In this document: positions 11,134 to 25,069 of the stretch, one piece after another
Position numbering within the stretch: position 1 is the first letter of the stretch
Layout: each line of letters opens with the position of its first letter
DNA from: Tetrahymena elliotti 4EA
Lineage: Eukaryota; Ciliophora; Oligohymenophorea; Hymenostomatida; Tetrahymenidae
Direction: 5' to 3'
Assembly: GCA_000231825.2 (NCBI GenBank)
Contig: JH720319.1
Location: forward strand, 558,001-622,000
DNA: 64,000 nucleotides
Translations under genes and position numbers: made by a program
Notes under the pieces: generated by a model
What the model was told of the DNA's origin: nothing
Seen by the model: only the letters and a program-made list of their open reading frames with translations
Database searches by the model: none

Positions 11134-13891
11134 ATGAAAGCACCTCCAATGTAGCCAGTTCACCATGCCAAAGGAAATTTTGATATGACCAAAGATGTAG
11201 AAACAAAGATTTATTAATTAAAAATTTATAGCAAATTTCAAAATTTAGACTCTTAGATGGATTTTTAAGCTTTTTTGTGTTTTAATTATAATAGGAATTT
11301 AGAAGAATTGAAAAAGCCATGGGAAAACCAGAATTTATGGGAATGCTTAATGACTACATGTTAGAAATCTCTGATCCTAAAAATAAAGATGTAAATTGAT
11401 TTTTATGAGATATCATCTAACAGAGCTTTTTCAAATTTAGGAATATGATGAATATTTAAAATAATTACAAAAAGAAGGTGATCTCCCTAAAGAATTAAAA
11501 CTTGTAAAGCCATAAGCTGGATTTTGCATAAAAACAACAATTACTTCAAAAAGAGATAAGGTAGCATTAAAAGATCAAATAGGCAATAATTAAATTATAA
11601 TCATTTTTATTCATAGAATTAATCCTAAAAGTTGTTTATAAATTGTTGTCATACTCCAATCGTGCAAATTCCTTCATTTGATGTAGTAGAAAGAGATGGT
11701 AAGTAGGGTTAAAATTGGAAACTACCTTACTCAGCTGGTAAAATGCGTTATGATTAGACAAAGGATAAAGAAGTTTGTACAACTATTGATGTCGCATTTC
11801 ATCCTTACACTTTTCAATTAATTCACATGAATCCTAGATTCTAAGAACTTGTATGCCAAACAGCTTTAGATGCTGCCAATTTGCAAATGGGAGAAAGAAA
11901 TGAAACTATCTCTAAAGACTTCAAAGTATTTAATTTAATTTTAGAAAAGTATTAAATAAAATTAAAAATGTTTAGGTATTGAAGAACATGAAGTGTAAAG
12001 GTAATGAACCTGCATTGCTAACAGTAAGATTAAGTGGAAAAACAGGAGACCATATTAATTAAATGAAAGAAAAAATGGGCTAATAATAGGGTGGTGAGTA
12101 GAGTGAAATGTAAAGAAGATAAAATGGTGAAGGTTATGAGCCTAGTCTTTACAAAGATATTTTAAACTAAAAAAAAGAATATACAGATGAGCAAGCCAAA
12201 AAGAGAGAAGAACAAAGACGTATAGAAGAAGCTTAAGAAGTTATTGAAGAAGATATAGAAGCAACTGATAACAAATCTTAACCTATTTAAGCTCCTAAAT
12301 ATAAAATTGTTTACTAATATCCTGTCAACTATGAGGTAAACAAATAAATAATACATGCTAAGACATTTATTCAATTGAATTTATAAAAAGGACTTTTTAG
12401 ATAGAAGAGAAGAAGTATAATTAAAAAGACCTATTTCATTCACCGTAGAAATCAGTCTCCCTAGAGCTGTAAATTAATTTGTTGAAAATTAATATTTAAC
12501 TAAATTTTAATTGTTTAAATAAATAGAATAATATTTAAGAAATTGCATTGGACATTGAAGAAAAAAATTTAGTCTTAAATGTAAAGGAGAAATACTTTTT
12601 GGATATTAAATTACCTTATTCTGTATTCCCTGATGATGGAAATGCATCTTTTGATAAGAAAAAGAAAGTTTTAAAAATTAAGTTGCCTATTGATAAATCT
12701 AAGTTACCTTTAGATCCTACTCCTCCTAAGCCTTACAAATAGTTTGAAAGCTCTGAGGATAATTTAGGAGAAGAAGACGCTGATAATAAAGAAAATGCAA
12801 ATGGAGTATAAAATCAAAGACCAAGCAATGAAAATCAAGCATTATCTGAAATTAAAAAAAATGAAAATAACTTACCTTAAAAGGAAACCGAAAAAACTTA
12901 ACAAAATGAGCCTTTATTAGAGATTAAAAACAAAAATCTTGTTTAGTTGAATGTTCTAAATTAACAAACAAAGGAGTAATTCATTGAGGATTAAATTTAA
13001 ATTGAAAATCCTGTAATTGAAGTTATTTCTCAAAACAATAATCAAGAGAAAGCAGAAGATGAAGTCGATGAAGATGATGAAGAAGAAGAAGAAATTGAAG
13101 GATAAGAAGAAGGAGTTTAAAAAATAGCAAAATAGAGATAAAGTAAGCAATTAGAAATTTCCTAACCTGAAGTCCCTAAAACTACATCTTTACTTGAATT
13201 TAAAATTTAACAAACTTCTGATAAAACTTTCTTGATATTTAATATTCCTTAATATGACAAAATTAATGTAAAAACTGTCATTTTTGATGGTAAAGTTTTT
13301 ATCTCTTATGAAGATAAAAAGACAATTAAATACAATAGAGTAGATGTTTCTTAATAATTTAAGGCAGACAAATCTACTGTCTCTTTAGTTACTGATTATG
13401 TTGTTATCAATCTTGAAAAGTAACAAGAATAATTTTGGTAAGATTCTGATGCAGTATCAGCAAATGGTAAATTCATAATTCTTTGATTTTTCTTATTTTA
13501 ATTAAATTTTTTTATTCAATTAGATGACTATGAAACCTTTAAATTGCTCTTTGATGAAATGACAGAAGCTAAAAAGCTTTATGATGAAAGCATAAAGGAA
13601 GATTTAAATAAAAATAAATAGTAAAAGTCCCAAGAAGATGAAATTAATTTAGAGAAACAGTCTGCATAATAAACCAAAAATGATGATTTGGATGGTCTAG
13701 ATGGTGATGATGAATAATAAGAATAAAATTAAAAATAACAAGAAGAAGAGTAAAAGAAGGATAAATAGAAGTTAGAATTTGATAATAAAGATGACACCTA
13801 AGTTATTAAAATAGGTGAGGACGGTATATCTAAAAATATCTTATAATTTATTGAATTTAATAATATTCCTTTTGCTTACGAGTTGGATTGA
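11134..13891 (+). CDS. DNAAF2: Kintoun/DNAAF2, axonemal dynein preassembly factor (PIH protein)
   Basis: Cytoplasmic HSP90 co-chaperone for assembling axonemal dynein heavy chains. Eight exons (11134-11196, 11295-11390, 11441-11560, 11617-11925, 11976-12335, 12391-12468, 12527-13466, 13524-13891) give 777 residues, against about 840 in the human protein. The PIH domain (about 20-210) has EISDPKNKDEYDEY, then INCCHTPIVQIPS, WKLPYSAGKMRYDQ, DVAFHPYTFQLI and TALDAANLQM, in the family order. A CS-like domain (about 320-400) includes LDIKLPYSVFPDDGNASF and KVLKIKLPI. Then come acidic Glu/Asp runs and a second beta-rich segment (about 530-640), and the end is a Gln/Glu/Asp-rich tail. These features separate it from the shorter PIH1D1/PIH1D2 proteins. 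The 3' end is partly duplicated just downstream. Confidence 0.95.
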
Positions 13892-14101
13892 TATTAATTT
13901 TATCTACTTCAAGTCTTCAAACTACCACATAATTAAACTTTCAATATAAAATAAATATATATTTTTATTTTCTTTAATCTATTTTTTTTAGTCATTGGAT
14001 TTTTAAAGAGTATATTTCATCTATTTTTCTTTTTGTCCACAAAATTTATTCAATTAAATAATTTTCCTTTTACTTGCTAGTTAGATTGATATTATATTTA
14101 T
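13843..14101 (+). repeat. Diverged direct repeat of the DNAAF2 3' end
   Basis: Bases 13843-13903, covering the last codons and TGA of DNAAF2, recur at 14041-14101, offset 198 bp. About 50 of 60 positions match by eye, including CCTTTT, CTAG/CGAG and AGATTGATATTA-type blocks. The second copy still has a TGA at the equivalent place. It looks like an old local duplication of the gene terminus. Confidence 0.6.
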
Positions 14102-14527
14102 TTTTTGTTAGAAATTACTCTTACAAACAAACATTCAAATTAATAAATTTTCATTCAATTTTAAAATAAAAAAATTAAGTGTTCTTCTCACACATTTTTA
14201 AAGATTTTCAAATATCAACTATACAATTTTTTAAAACGTTTATTTTTAATTTTAACATAATAAAAAGTTAAAGATTGTTTTGAAAAAAAGTAAAAAGCTC
14301 TAAGACTATAATAAAAAAATCAAAATTGTTTGTTCTATAAAAGTGTGTAATTAGTGGATATTAATATTTTTCCATTTATTTTTCACTTAGGTTGAAATAG
14401 AATTTATTTTGAATGATCATTGAGTAATTTAAAAATATAAGATAAAATTTCTAGAAATATTAAAAAATTAAAAATAGATATAATTAAAAAATATTTAGAT
14501 ATTTAAATATGTTTATTTTAAATTTTT
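13892..14527. other. Intergenic between convergent genes
   Basis: Spacer of 636 bp between DNAAF2 and the galactokinase. It contains a diverged copy of the last 50 or so bases of DNAAF2 (listed as a repeat) and otherwise only AT-rich filler. Confidence 0.6.
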
Positions 14528-16208
14528 TCAAAATTCAACATTCTTGTAAACCATAGCACCATTCGAAGGAGCAGTAGCGAACAAAATATTTTCATCACAA
14601 GTTAATCCATTCTTTTCATAATATTAGGTCTTAACTGCTTCTAAGAAGTTTTAGAGATCTTCAGTTTTAACCATAGAAACAGTGCAACCACCCCAGCCTG
14701 CACCAGTTAAACGAGAGCCAATAGCTCCATTTTTTCTGCAGATGCTAATTAATTCATTTAATTTATCACTTGAGCAATCATATAAGTTATCACAAGAATA
14801 TTAACTCTCATTCATAAGCTTACCAAGGACTGGGATTTTTTCTTCATCTGATTTTTTAGGGTCGCAACAAGTTTATTAGAATTAATATACTCTATTTGCT
14901 TCACTGTAGACATGTAAAGCTCTTTCGTAAGGGTAATAATCCTTTTATATATTGGTAAATTTAATTCAATTTAAAATATTTGTAATAGAATTACATTGTT
15001 TTGGTTAATAACTAACTCAGATAAAGGGATTGCTTGTAAGAAATCTTCTAATTTTGTGCCAATAATTTATTCGATATCTTCTTTTGTATAAATCTTTTAT
15101 TCAATCAAAGTTTTAACCTTTTCTTGCATTTCTTCTAAGGTTTCGTTATTTCTAACAAGCTATGTTTTTTCCAGAAATAACGAGTTAAATAAAATTAAGA
15201 ATTTGATTTAAAATACTTGTCTTAAATTTGTGAAAGGCTTTTCAGCTTTAATAGACATCTTATCCATGAGAATCTTACATGCCATTCTGCATTCGCTTAC
15301 TCTCTTGTTATATCTATATTTAATTCAATTTTATTTCATTTTAACTTAGGTTATTTTAAATGTATTGAAACTACCTTTTTCCTAAAGTCTCAAGCTTAGC
15401 AGAGGGTGTTAAGCTATTAGCAATTACGAATTAAACACCTTAAGGGAGTTAAACTTGTTCTATTTTTGCATACTCATTAAATTCAATGAAGAGAGCCTAT
15501 TAGAATAAATTAAATACAAAATAAACTAAACTTTTAAGATAAAATTTTATTTAAAAATTCAATTACCTTTCCATGGACTCCTAATAAAGAAATAGTTTAA
15601 TCCATTCCACCTAAAGCAATACCTAAACTTCTTTCATATTTAATTATATTTTCCAATAATTCTCCTTCTTCAATTGTAGATTTATTAGCAAAAACTCCCA
15701 AAATGCTGGAGCTGACACATAAAGAAGTAGAGGAACTGCATCCAGAAGCTATAGGTACATTACCACCAATTAAAACTTTTAAGCCTCTAAATTAGGATAC
15801 TTTACCATCAATACCAGAGCAATAGCCAGCAAAAAAATATTTAATATAAGATTGCTTATCAGTCAATGAGGCAATCACTTCACTTCTTTTAGCAGGGTCA
15901 TTAGAAACAACAGCAGAGTCAAATTCTTCACTATTTATATGATCTATGTGAATGAACTAATCATCCGAATATGTGAAACAAATAAGTGAATCTTATTCAA
16001 GAGCAAAAGGGAAAACAGGGTAGTTCATATAGTCAATATGTTCACCAATAAGATTAACACGACCAGGTGCACGGACAAAGTATTCTGGCTTAACTCCGTG
16101 AAGGGTCTAGAATTTTTCAGACATTTATTAGTATCTCTTTCTATTGTAGTCAACATTAGTGTAAATATCTTCGAATTTTTCAGTGTACTTAAAGTTCTTT
16201 GCCTCCAT
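14528..16208 (-). CDS. GALK: Galactokinase / N-acetylgalactosamine kinase (GHMP family)
   Basis: Cytosolic sugar-1-kinase that phosphorylates galactose or GalNAc with ATP, at the entry of the Leloir or a salvage pathway. Exons 16208-15567, 15496-15375, 15313-15217, 15159-14995 and 14941-14528 give 479 residues, close to human GALK2 (458). All three GHMP motifs are present: [12 protein letters not shown] at 49-60, [12 protein letters not shown] at 152-163 and [12 protein letters not shown] at 417-428. The catalytic Asp is in GGMDQ (D204). GEHIDY rather than GEHTDY, and the ALEQD that follows, resemble GALK2 and plant GAL1 more than GALK1, so the true substrate is open. The start is the first ATG, and the frame is intact. 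Confidence 0.95.
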
Positions 16209-18191
16209 CCTTTTTTTCTATCTATCTTTATGCTTAATTAAGTTGTTTTTTTGATAAATTTTTAATTTGAATTAGTTATTTGTTAATTATTGGTAGGTTA
16301 AAAAGGTCTGAGTATTTAATCTTATTTGCGAAAGATACACATTTTTGATTAATTGTGTGATTAGTATCATATCTGAATAAAATTGAGTGTAAATTACATC
16401 ATTTTAACTAAGATAAATAGATAATAATTGTAAGTAAATGTAAACTAATTGTCGATACCTGCTTCTATATAAAGTAAACTAATTATTAATTTGCGGTGAA
16501 CATCAAATTTTTTAATTTGTAAACATGAAGTGTTGAAGTTGTTCTAAAGTAATGAAACTAGATTAATCAAGATCAAAATCTAGCAAGATATTATTACATT
16601 AAAACAAATACTGATCAATAAATAAATTTGAGTAAGCTCTTAATTGCAATTTCAACCAAATATAAAAAAAAATAATTTTTTTAATCATAAACTATTTTTT
16701 ACTTTAACATATTATTGAAAAAAATCCTGAAAAATTAATTAATTAAATTATTATTTTGCCTGAAATAAATAAGAAGTGAATGATTTTCTTAATTTCTAAA
16801 AAATAACCTAGGATTAATTTCCTATTTTGATTTTATTACATATAAACTGCTAAAAATAAAGGACATTATTTCATTAACTAATTATGAAATCAATTTCTTA
16901 GGTACAGGTTTTGGCTCTACAATTTTTAGTAATAATCTAATTTAAAAATTGCCAATAAGAAACAAAAAATAAAATTTCTTAAAAATATCTATAAAACTAC
17001 TAGAATTTGGTTGTTACATAGATATTCAAAGTATTATGTAAAGAAAGTAATTGTTTGTTTTCTATGTGATTTTAAGTAATTTGTTTTTATGCAAATATTT
17101 AGTATCCAAAAAGCTTAAATTAAATTATTAATTTATTTAAAATAAGATGTATACAATTCAATAACCTTTTTACATTTTGGAACTATTTCTTTAGTAAATT
17201 TTTTTGAAAATAAATTATTTTCAAAAATTAATTTTGTTTTCTCATTTAATGACTGTATGCTAATTAATAGTTTTTATTTAGCTAAATTTTATAATTTATA
17301 TCAATAGAGTTTAAATATGAAAATATCTTAAACAATAGTTATTGAAACTATGTTTTCTCAAAAATGGCTGCAAATTTTTGAATAAAAGTTCATTCTTTTC
17401 AATAATTTATTTTAGATTTAAAATAGAGGAATTTATTTTCTAAACTAATTTTCATAATAATTTTTATAAATTTAATTATTTCAAATTGAGAATTAACAAA
17501 TAAATAACAAATCATTCTCATTTTATATAATCTTCATTAGTTTTAATTGAACATAAATTAATAAAATTATGAATAATATTAAAATTATTAAATTAAAAAA
17601 ACTAGATTCATTAAAATAAAAAATGATTTTAAATTTTAATAAATTAATTTAAGTTCATTCAATTTATAGCTTTTATTGAATGAAAAAATAATGATTATGT
17701 ATTAGAATAGTTTTTAAATATCAATATAAATAATGAATTTACAAATAAAACAAGGAAAAAAAAATGTAATAAATTATTATCAAAATAGTAAAATTAAATT
17801 ATTTTTTAGCTCAAAATATCAATTAGTTTATGCTTCTAAAAAAATATGAATTTTTAATTTGTTTATAAAATATTTTTTAAATTTTGCAAATTAATTGAGA
17901 TGCTTATAATTCCATTAAACAAAAATAGACGCATTTATGTTTAGACGCTTAAAATAATATTCTATCTAATTTCATTATTATAAAAATTCAGAATTAAGCT
18001 AATGTTTGTTTATATTAATAGATTTGTAGCTAATTCATCTTTTAATTTAATTAAAAATAAAGGAACTAAATAAAAATATTATTCTTAATTTAGGGAGTTA
18101 ATTTGATAGCTTTAAAGTACGAAATAAATACATCAATAGTTAGATAGATTTTACTATAAAATAAATATTAATAGCTTTATTAGATTTTAAA
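16209..18191. other. Intergenic between divergent genes
   Basis: About 2 kb upstream of both the galactokinase (-) and Xrn2 (+). It is extremely AT-rich, with no coding frame, RNA gene or conspicuous repeat recognised. Confidence 0.5.
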
Positions 18192-21100
18192 ATGGGTGTT
18201 CCAGCATTCTTTAGATGGTTATGTGCAAGAAATCCTTAATTTATTCTTGATGCACAGGAAAATTATGAGGAATTTGATGCTGAATCAAATAATCCTGAAA
18301 TAGATAATTTGTATTTAGATATGAATGGTATTATCCATCCATGTTGTCGTTCAGATGGATCTGTAGTACCTATTGCTCATACAATTCAAGATATGTTCAA
18401 TAACATTTTTTTATATGTTGATAAGGTAATTATCATTTAATGTTAATCAAATAGGATTTTATTTATTAGCCTTTTAAGCTTTTCTTTTAAGATTGCTACT
18501 CATTCATATATCTTGAATAGAAATATTTCTAACTTAACAAAATTTATTTTAAATAAAGCTTATGGATATTATCAGACCCAAGAAAGTTTTATACATGGCC
18601 ATTGACGGTGTAGCTCCAAGAGCTAAAATGAATCAACAAAGAGCAAGAAGATTCAAAGGAGCTAAGGAAGCTGTAGAATTATAATAAAAAAAAGAAGAAT
18701 TACTTAATGAATTTCGTGAAAGAAGTGAAATAAATGATGATGTTTTAGCTTTTGTTTAAAATAGATTTGACACAAATGTTATTACACCTGGTAAATACAG
18801 ACTATTGAAATTATTTTTTAACATATTGATGCAAATTTATTATAAATGAGCTCATAAATATTCAAATTAATTGATGATCATGGTAATAATATTTTTTTTA
18901 ATACAAATAGGTACTGCTTTTATGAGAGATTTGAGTATGGCTTTAAAGCATTATGTAATTGAAAGAATGAATAAGCATCCCTTATTTAAAGATATTAAAG
19001 TTATTTTTTCAGATGCTAGTATTCCTGGTGAAGGAGAGCATAAAATATTAGATTTTATTAGAGTTTAGAGAAACTAATAAAACTATGATCCTAACACTAA
19101 ACATTGCTTGTATGGTGCAGATGCAGATTTAATTATGCTTGGTTTAAGCACTCATGAGCCTTATTTTTATATTATTAGAGAATAAATTATTACTTAAGAA
19201 GAAAAGCGTTGCTCTATATGTTAGTAGACTGGCCACTTTTAGATGGATTGCCCTAATGAAATGGTAGTAGAAGCAGGTTAAAGACCAATCAATAAAAAAA
19301 TTCTTTAAGCATAGGAGTAAAAAGTTAGAAAGGGTATTACTTAGAGCTTTTAGTTTGCTAAGTTGTATGTAATGCGTTAATACTTAAACATGAGGTTTTC
19401 GAAAGTATTTTTTGATGATGAATTTTAGTGTAAATTAAAGATGAAATATGATATTGAAAGAATTATAGACGATTTTGTTTTTATGTGCTTTTTTGTAGGT
19501 AATGATTTCTTACCTCATATTCCTAATTTAAGTATTCGTGATGGAGGTATAGATGCTTTACTAACACTTTACGATATCACACTAGTTCAAGTTGATGACT
19601 ACTTAACTAGTAATGGAGAGTTAAATCTTAAACAAGTAGCTAAATTATTAGAGAATATGGCTATTGTTGAAGAAGATTTAATGAAGTTTAGAAAAGATAA
19701 GGAAGATCGTGACAAAAAGAACTAAGAGATGAATAAAGAGAAAGAAGAAAGACTTTAGTAACTAAGACCACACATTAGTGAAGAGGAATACTAAAAGAAA
19801 AGAAAAGGTAAATTATAATGTTAATTTCTCTCAAAACAAATAGAAAAAAAGCATGCAAACAATTAAAGTCAGTAAAAAAGCTAAAATACAGAATTAAATG
19901 ACTAAAAAAAATCTTTCAATTGAATAAAATGCATTTTGTTTTAATAAAAAACTAAATTACATTTTAAATTAGTATTTTTTTTCAAAATAAAGAATGGAGA
20001 TTAAGGGATGAGAAAAAAGTTTAGATCATAAATGATGAATCATTACTTTAGAGATTTAAAAGAATATTACAAGAGCGTAGTAATGAAGCTAAAACTATTA
20101 AGGAAGTAAAAGAAAGCACTTAGATCACTCTTAACTATAACTATAAATTGTCTTATTATAATGATAAATTTGGAGTCAAACCTCAAGATTTTATTTAAAT
20201 GTAGTGGCTTATCAAATAATCATATATCGAGGCTTTGTGTTGGAACTTTGCTTACTATTATAAAGGATGCATCAGCTGGAGTTGGTATTATCCTTTCCAT
20301 TACAGTCCTTTTGCTTCTGATTTAATGGATATTGATTAGCATATTATCGAATTTTAGAGAGGTGAACCATTTAAACCCTTTTACTAACTTCTTTCCGTCT
20401 TCCCCCCTGCAAGTGCTTTAAGTGTACCTGAATGCTTTAGACCTCTCATGATAGAACCTACTTCTGAAATTGCTGATTTCTATCCTATTGATTTCTATGT
20501 TGACTTGATTGGAAAAAAATTTGAATGGCTTGGTGAAGTAAAAGCGTTTCCTTTTCATTTACATTATAAAATTCCATTTTTCTTATTGAATAAATTTTTT
20601 TTAAAAGACTAATGCTTTATAAAACAAAAAACTAGAATTTATTTTAAATAAAAATCATTCAAAAAGTATAATGATCTATTTAAATACTTTTTTATTGAAA
20701 ATACTTTATTAAAAGCAATCTTATTGACAATATTATTATTTAATAGGTTATTTTACCATTTATTGAAGAAGAAAGACTTTTAAAAGCAGCTAGAAAATAT
20801 GAACATTTACTTTCTCCTGAAGAAAAATAGAGAAATTCTATTGGAAAAATTTTGATTTTTTATAATTAGACAGCTGTCAATTTTCCTTTAGAACTTAACC
20901 AGTTATAGCATAACATTACTGGTGTACTTGATAGCAATTGCAATTTTCCTATCAATGGTCCAATTAATTTGTTAGATCCTCAATTAAATATTAAGAGAGT
21001 TACAGAAAATAATGTCTAATGCAGAAATATCACCTTCCCTGAATTTGAGAAGCATGACATTCAACTTTTAGAAGGTCTCATTGAACCAGTGGTAAAACAA

Positions 21101-22107
21101 TTGTTTTTTTTAAATATTCACGTGATGAAGGAAAAATATAATTTTTTATTTGATTAATTTTTAATTTGTTATTTGTTAAATAATAGGAAGAGATTTCTGA
21201 AAGTTACATCACAAAAGCAGACATGAGAACTTATTAAGGAGAAAATGTTATCAAACTTATTTCTAGAATTTTGAGAGGATAAGACAGTAGATAGCCTTGG
21301 TAAAAGTATAATGATGATAGAAATAACTATGAATATGGTAGAAGTTAGTATGGAAATTCATTGAATTTTAGAGAAATGATGAAGCACTAAGATTAGATAG
21401 ATTCTCTTTCTTCTAATTTTGGCAACAATAATATAGATAATTTATAAAGAAACGAATAACCAGATGATCCCTCAAATAACATGTTCTCACCTCTTGAAGA
21501 AAATTAGTCTAGATATTAGAAATATAACTAAGGTAGAAATTACAATAACAATAATAACTACAGAAACAATTCATACAACAATAATGGAAACAACAGAAAT
21601 TTCCAAGGAGGAAAATTTTCAAGAAACAACTCTAATTCATACAACAATAATTCTAATAATGGTGGCAACTATAACAGGAACTACAACAACAATAATAATA
21701 ATTCATATAATAATAATTATAATAATAACAGAAATGATGGATATAATAGATAGGGATCAAACTAATATCCCAGACGTTAAAATTCTGGTAACTAATATAT
21801 GGGTAATTAAGTTGATATAAATAATATAAACTAAATTAGAAATTAGTATTAAAATCAATAATAATATTAATAAAACTATTAAAATCAACCTTACTAACCT
21901 TAACAACCCAATTTAAAAATATTTGAACCTGCCTAGTAAACCTAACCTAAAGTATAAGCTCCTAGTTATTTGAATTAGTTCTAATTTAAATAGAATTAAC
22001 CTCCTGCTCCACCAAATAAGATTTATGAACCTGATGTAAACCAATATGATGGTGATTAGGAATATGACCCCTTAGAAGCAGTGAAAAACCAATTAAAAAA
22101 GAATTGA
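18192..22107 (+). CDS. XRN2: 5'-3' exoribonuclease, Xrn2/Rat1 type
   Basis: Processive exonuclease on 5'-monophosphate RNA, in the nucleus for Rat1/Xrn2 (transcription termination, rRNA and snoRNA trimming). Exons 18192-18425, 18559-18790, 18911-19807, 19993-20537, 20747-21091 and 21187-22107 give 1057 residues. [16 protein letters not shown] (1-16), [29 protein letters not shown] (about 93), [11 protein letters not shown] (about 190), [16 protein letters not shown] and [11 protein letters not shown] (about 352) are the CR1 motifs, and [16 protein letters not shown] is in CR2. A CCHC zinc knuckle (CSICQQTGHFQMDC, from residue 256) is inserted, as in Xrn2 and plant Xrn2/4 but not Xrn1. The last 300 residues are Asn/Gly/Arg/Tyr-rich, then Gln/Pro-rich, so probably disordered. 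Long standard-code ORFs in that exon are other-frame shadows. Confidence 0.96.
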
Positions 22108-24481
22108 TGAGACCAATTAAAGAAGATAAGTATATAAGCAAGAAAAAAAGCTTAAGCTGAAGAACCTAAATAAAAACTAAATGAAATTTATAAGCATACA
22201 ATAAGTTAGCATAAAAAATTCGTATTTTATTTGAGTTTTTTTGTATTTACTGTTTTTTATTTTTTAGACTTTTTACTTGCGTTTTGATTTTTGAAATAGA
22301 TAGTTTTGAAATTTTTGTGTCATTCAGTTATTTTATATGTTTGTAGAGTAAGCATAACTCTCTTGAAAATTATTAAAAACTGGCTAAATTATAATTACTC
22401 AGTTAACATTTAAATTAAAAAAATAAGCAATTCAAATTCAATTTACTTGACTGATTTAATTTCTATCTATAGTAACAAAATAAATTAAACGTAAATTGAC
22501 CACTTTAAAAAAATTAAACAGTAATTTGTTTTCATGGTTACATATTAGCAGAAAGTTGGCAGTTATTTCAAAAAAAAAAATTTTTGATTTTTTATTTGAA
22601 AAAGAATATTGCCAAAAAGAAATATTCCAAAAAAGCTAATTTGTAAAAGAAAACTTTGGTTTTGAAAATCTAAAAATTTGAACAAAAAAATGAATTAAAA
22701 TCAATTTAAAATAAGAAAGATAAATAATTATGATAAATTCTGAAATAAAATTTTTTCTTAAATTGTAAAGTAATAACACATGTTCTATAAGGTAATTTAT
22801 TTGTAAAATAGGATATTTGTTTTTGGTTTAAATATTTATTTACAAATTTTTTATTTTTCTAAAATTAAATTTTAATTTTTGTGTAAATTTTTGGGTGTTG
22901 ACAAGAAACTAACACTTTTGGAAATAAATTCATTTTAGAAAAGTATATTTATTTATTTTTATTGAAAAAAAAAAATATGAATTTAATTTTTCTGTAATTG
23001 ATCTAATAACAAAAACAGATGAATACATATTTTTGATGAATTAAAAATAAGGAAATCAATTAAATTATAAATATGTTTGTAAACTAAATAAGAACTATTT
23101 AAATATTTTTTTTACTTATTTTACAAATTCTTTTTAGATTTAAGTTTTTAATTCGAATTTTAGATGTCAAGATAAAATTATTAATCTTAAAAATTAAAAT
23201 TTGATAATGCATTTTAACTTAAGAAAGAAAAAAATAATGTTAATAATTAAAAAAATGTATTTATTGGATGGTAAAATACTAATTATAGCTTACTTTTCCC
23301 TCTTTTTATCTATTATTTCATAATAAAAATAAACAGCCAGCCTATATTTGCTTTTATATTTTAGCTTTCATATAAAAGAAATTACATTGAAATATTCCTA
23401 AATATTTATGTAAAATCTATCTACATTAAGCTCTTTACCTCTCAAAAATAAATTTATGAAAAACTTCAAATTGATGGCATAAATAAAAAGTGTGTAAATT
23501 CTATTTAATTTACTTTTGGAAAAAATTCAAAAAATAAGTACTAAATACATTTTAAAAAGCAGTAAATAAAAGATGAAGTAAATATAATTTACTTCTATTT
23601 TTCAATTTGATCAACATTTTTCTTTTTTTAAAATTTATTTCCTTGAAAAATCTCATTTTCTTTAAAGAATCTTTTGATAGATGAAAACAAAAAATGCGAA
23701 AAATTTTATAATTATGTAATTTTCTTTTTTATAGATTGCTTTTATATTTATTTTCTCTAACATTGCAATTTTATTTCTAATCTTTTGAATTATTTTTTTT
23801 TTCCACAAACAAAATTATGAATTTTGTATTCTAAGCGCTTATTAGAGGAAATTTTTATTTTACAATAGGAGATATGAGGTGATTGAGGTATTTCTTGAAA
23901 GCTTTAACATTATATTCCTTAATTTATATAGAAATTCTAATTCAAACATAATTACAAATTAGTTTAAAAGTAGAAATTAATTAATTGTTTGGATAATAAT
24001 TACCATTAAAAAATTTACTTCTTTCCCATTTTTTATTTAGCTTTTAAATCTATCTCAAAATTTAATTTATTATTAATTTAAGTCCATCCAACTTAGTTTA
24101 TTATATAAAGTAAAAATAACATAAAATATACTTTAAAATATTTTAAAATATTAACTTTTATGAGGACTCTTTTTGCCATTTTTACTTTTTAAACAAATGG
24201 TGTTTTCAGATCATAAAAGTTAAATAATTTTTATACTGAAATAGTTCTAAAATGTACAAATTTATGGAAAGTTAAGCTGAACAAAGTGAAAAGTGAATTA
24301 AGAAAAAAAGTAAATGAGTTTATGTAAAGTATTCTTAAAGATGATATTTTATGATCTTTGTACAAATTTTAGTTTTAAACAATATTTCTTCAAATTTAAA
24401 AAAATATACGCATAGTAACTAAAATAAACAAAGCCAATAAATATTAGGGTAAATTCAAGCTTTTTAAAACGATTACAATTT

Positions 24482-25069
24482 ATGCATTTAATAGACTAAC
24501 CAACTTTAATTACATTATTTACTAGCCAAAATATTAGTGAAGAGGTATTTCTTTATATTTTACAACAGGCTGTACTGTTTTTATTACAAATCAAAAAATA
24601 CTCCTTTTAGTGGTTTAAAAGTCCTTATAAATTATTTTTTCTATATTCTCAATACATATTCAACTTTCTTTTAAATTTTGTCACAAATTTATAGATTGAG
24701 TACCGCTGTTACTTCAGTGATCTATCTCAGTTTGATAGAAAATCAAAATTTCATCAATTAAAAGCTTTGTCCTTTGTCCATTAAAATTAGTCTAATTAAT
24801 GTGATAAAGTGAAGAAAGAAGCTTTTTATTAAATTTAAAAACTTGAAGATTTAAATATTGTCTTAATACTTGCTCCACTTATCATCTGTTCTGAATTTGT
24901 ATTTTTTTTAGGATAAAATCATACAAGACATAAAGGTATGGTTATAAGAGATAAATTTAGATCTAGTCATTTTAATATAATCAAGCGTTAATTAAGATTG
25001 TCAATCTCATCAGTTTTCAGCTAAAAATATTAATAAATCAATTTTACTTATTTTTTCTTCAATTTATGA
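24482..25069 (+). CDS. Possible small protein, code-6 ORF
   Basis: An ATG at 24482 opens a frame of 195 residues to the TGA at 25067-25069 when TAA and TAG are read as Gln. The first half is Phe/Leu/Ile-rich and could contain membrane helices. The second half is more mixed (Cys, Arg, His, Asp, Ser) and richer in G and C than its surroundings (for example 24698-24790 and 24860-24980). No family was recognised. With one stop codon and AT-rich DNA, frames of this length do arise by chance, so this is weak evidence. No intron or upstream signal supports it. Confidence 0.2.

Noticed and set aside
18791..18910. Retaining the second intron of Xrn2 as coding sequence
   Set aside because: It contains in-frame TGA and splits the CR1 motifs; splicing restores the family sequence.
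21464..21820. 118-codon standard-code ORF rich in Thr and Ile
   Set aside because: It is a shifted frame of the Asn-rich tail of Xrn2, which is open in the correct frame.
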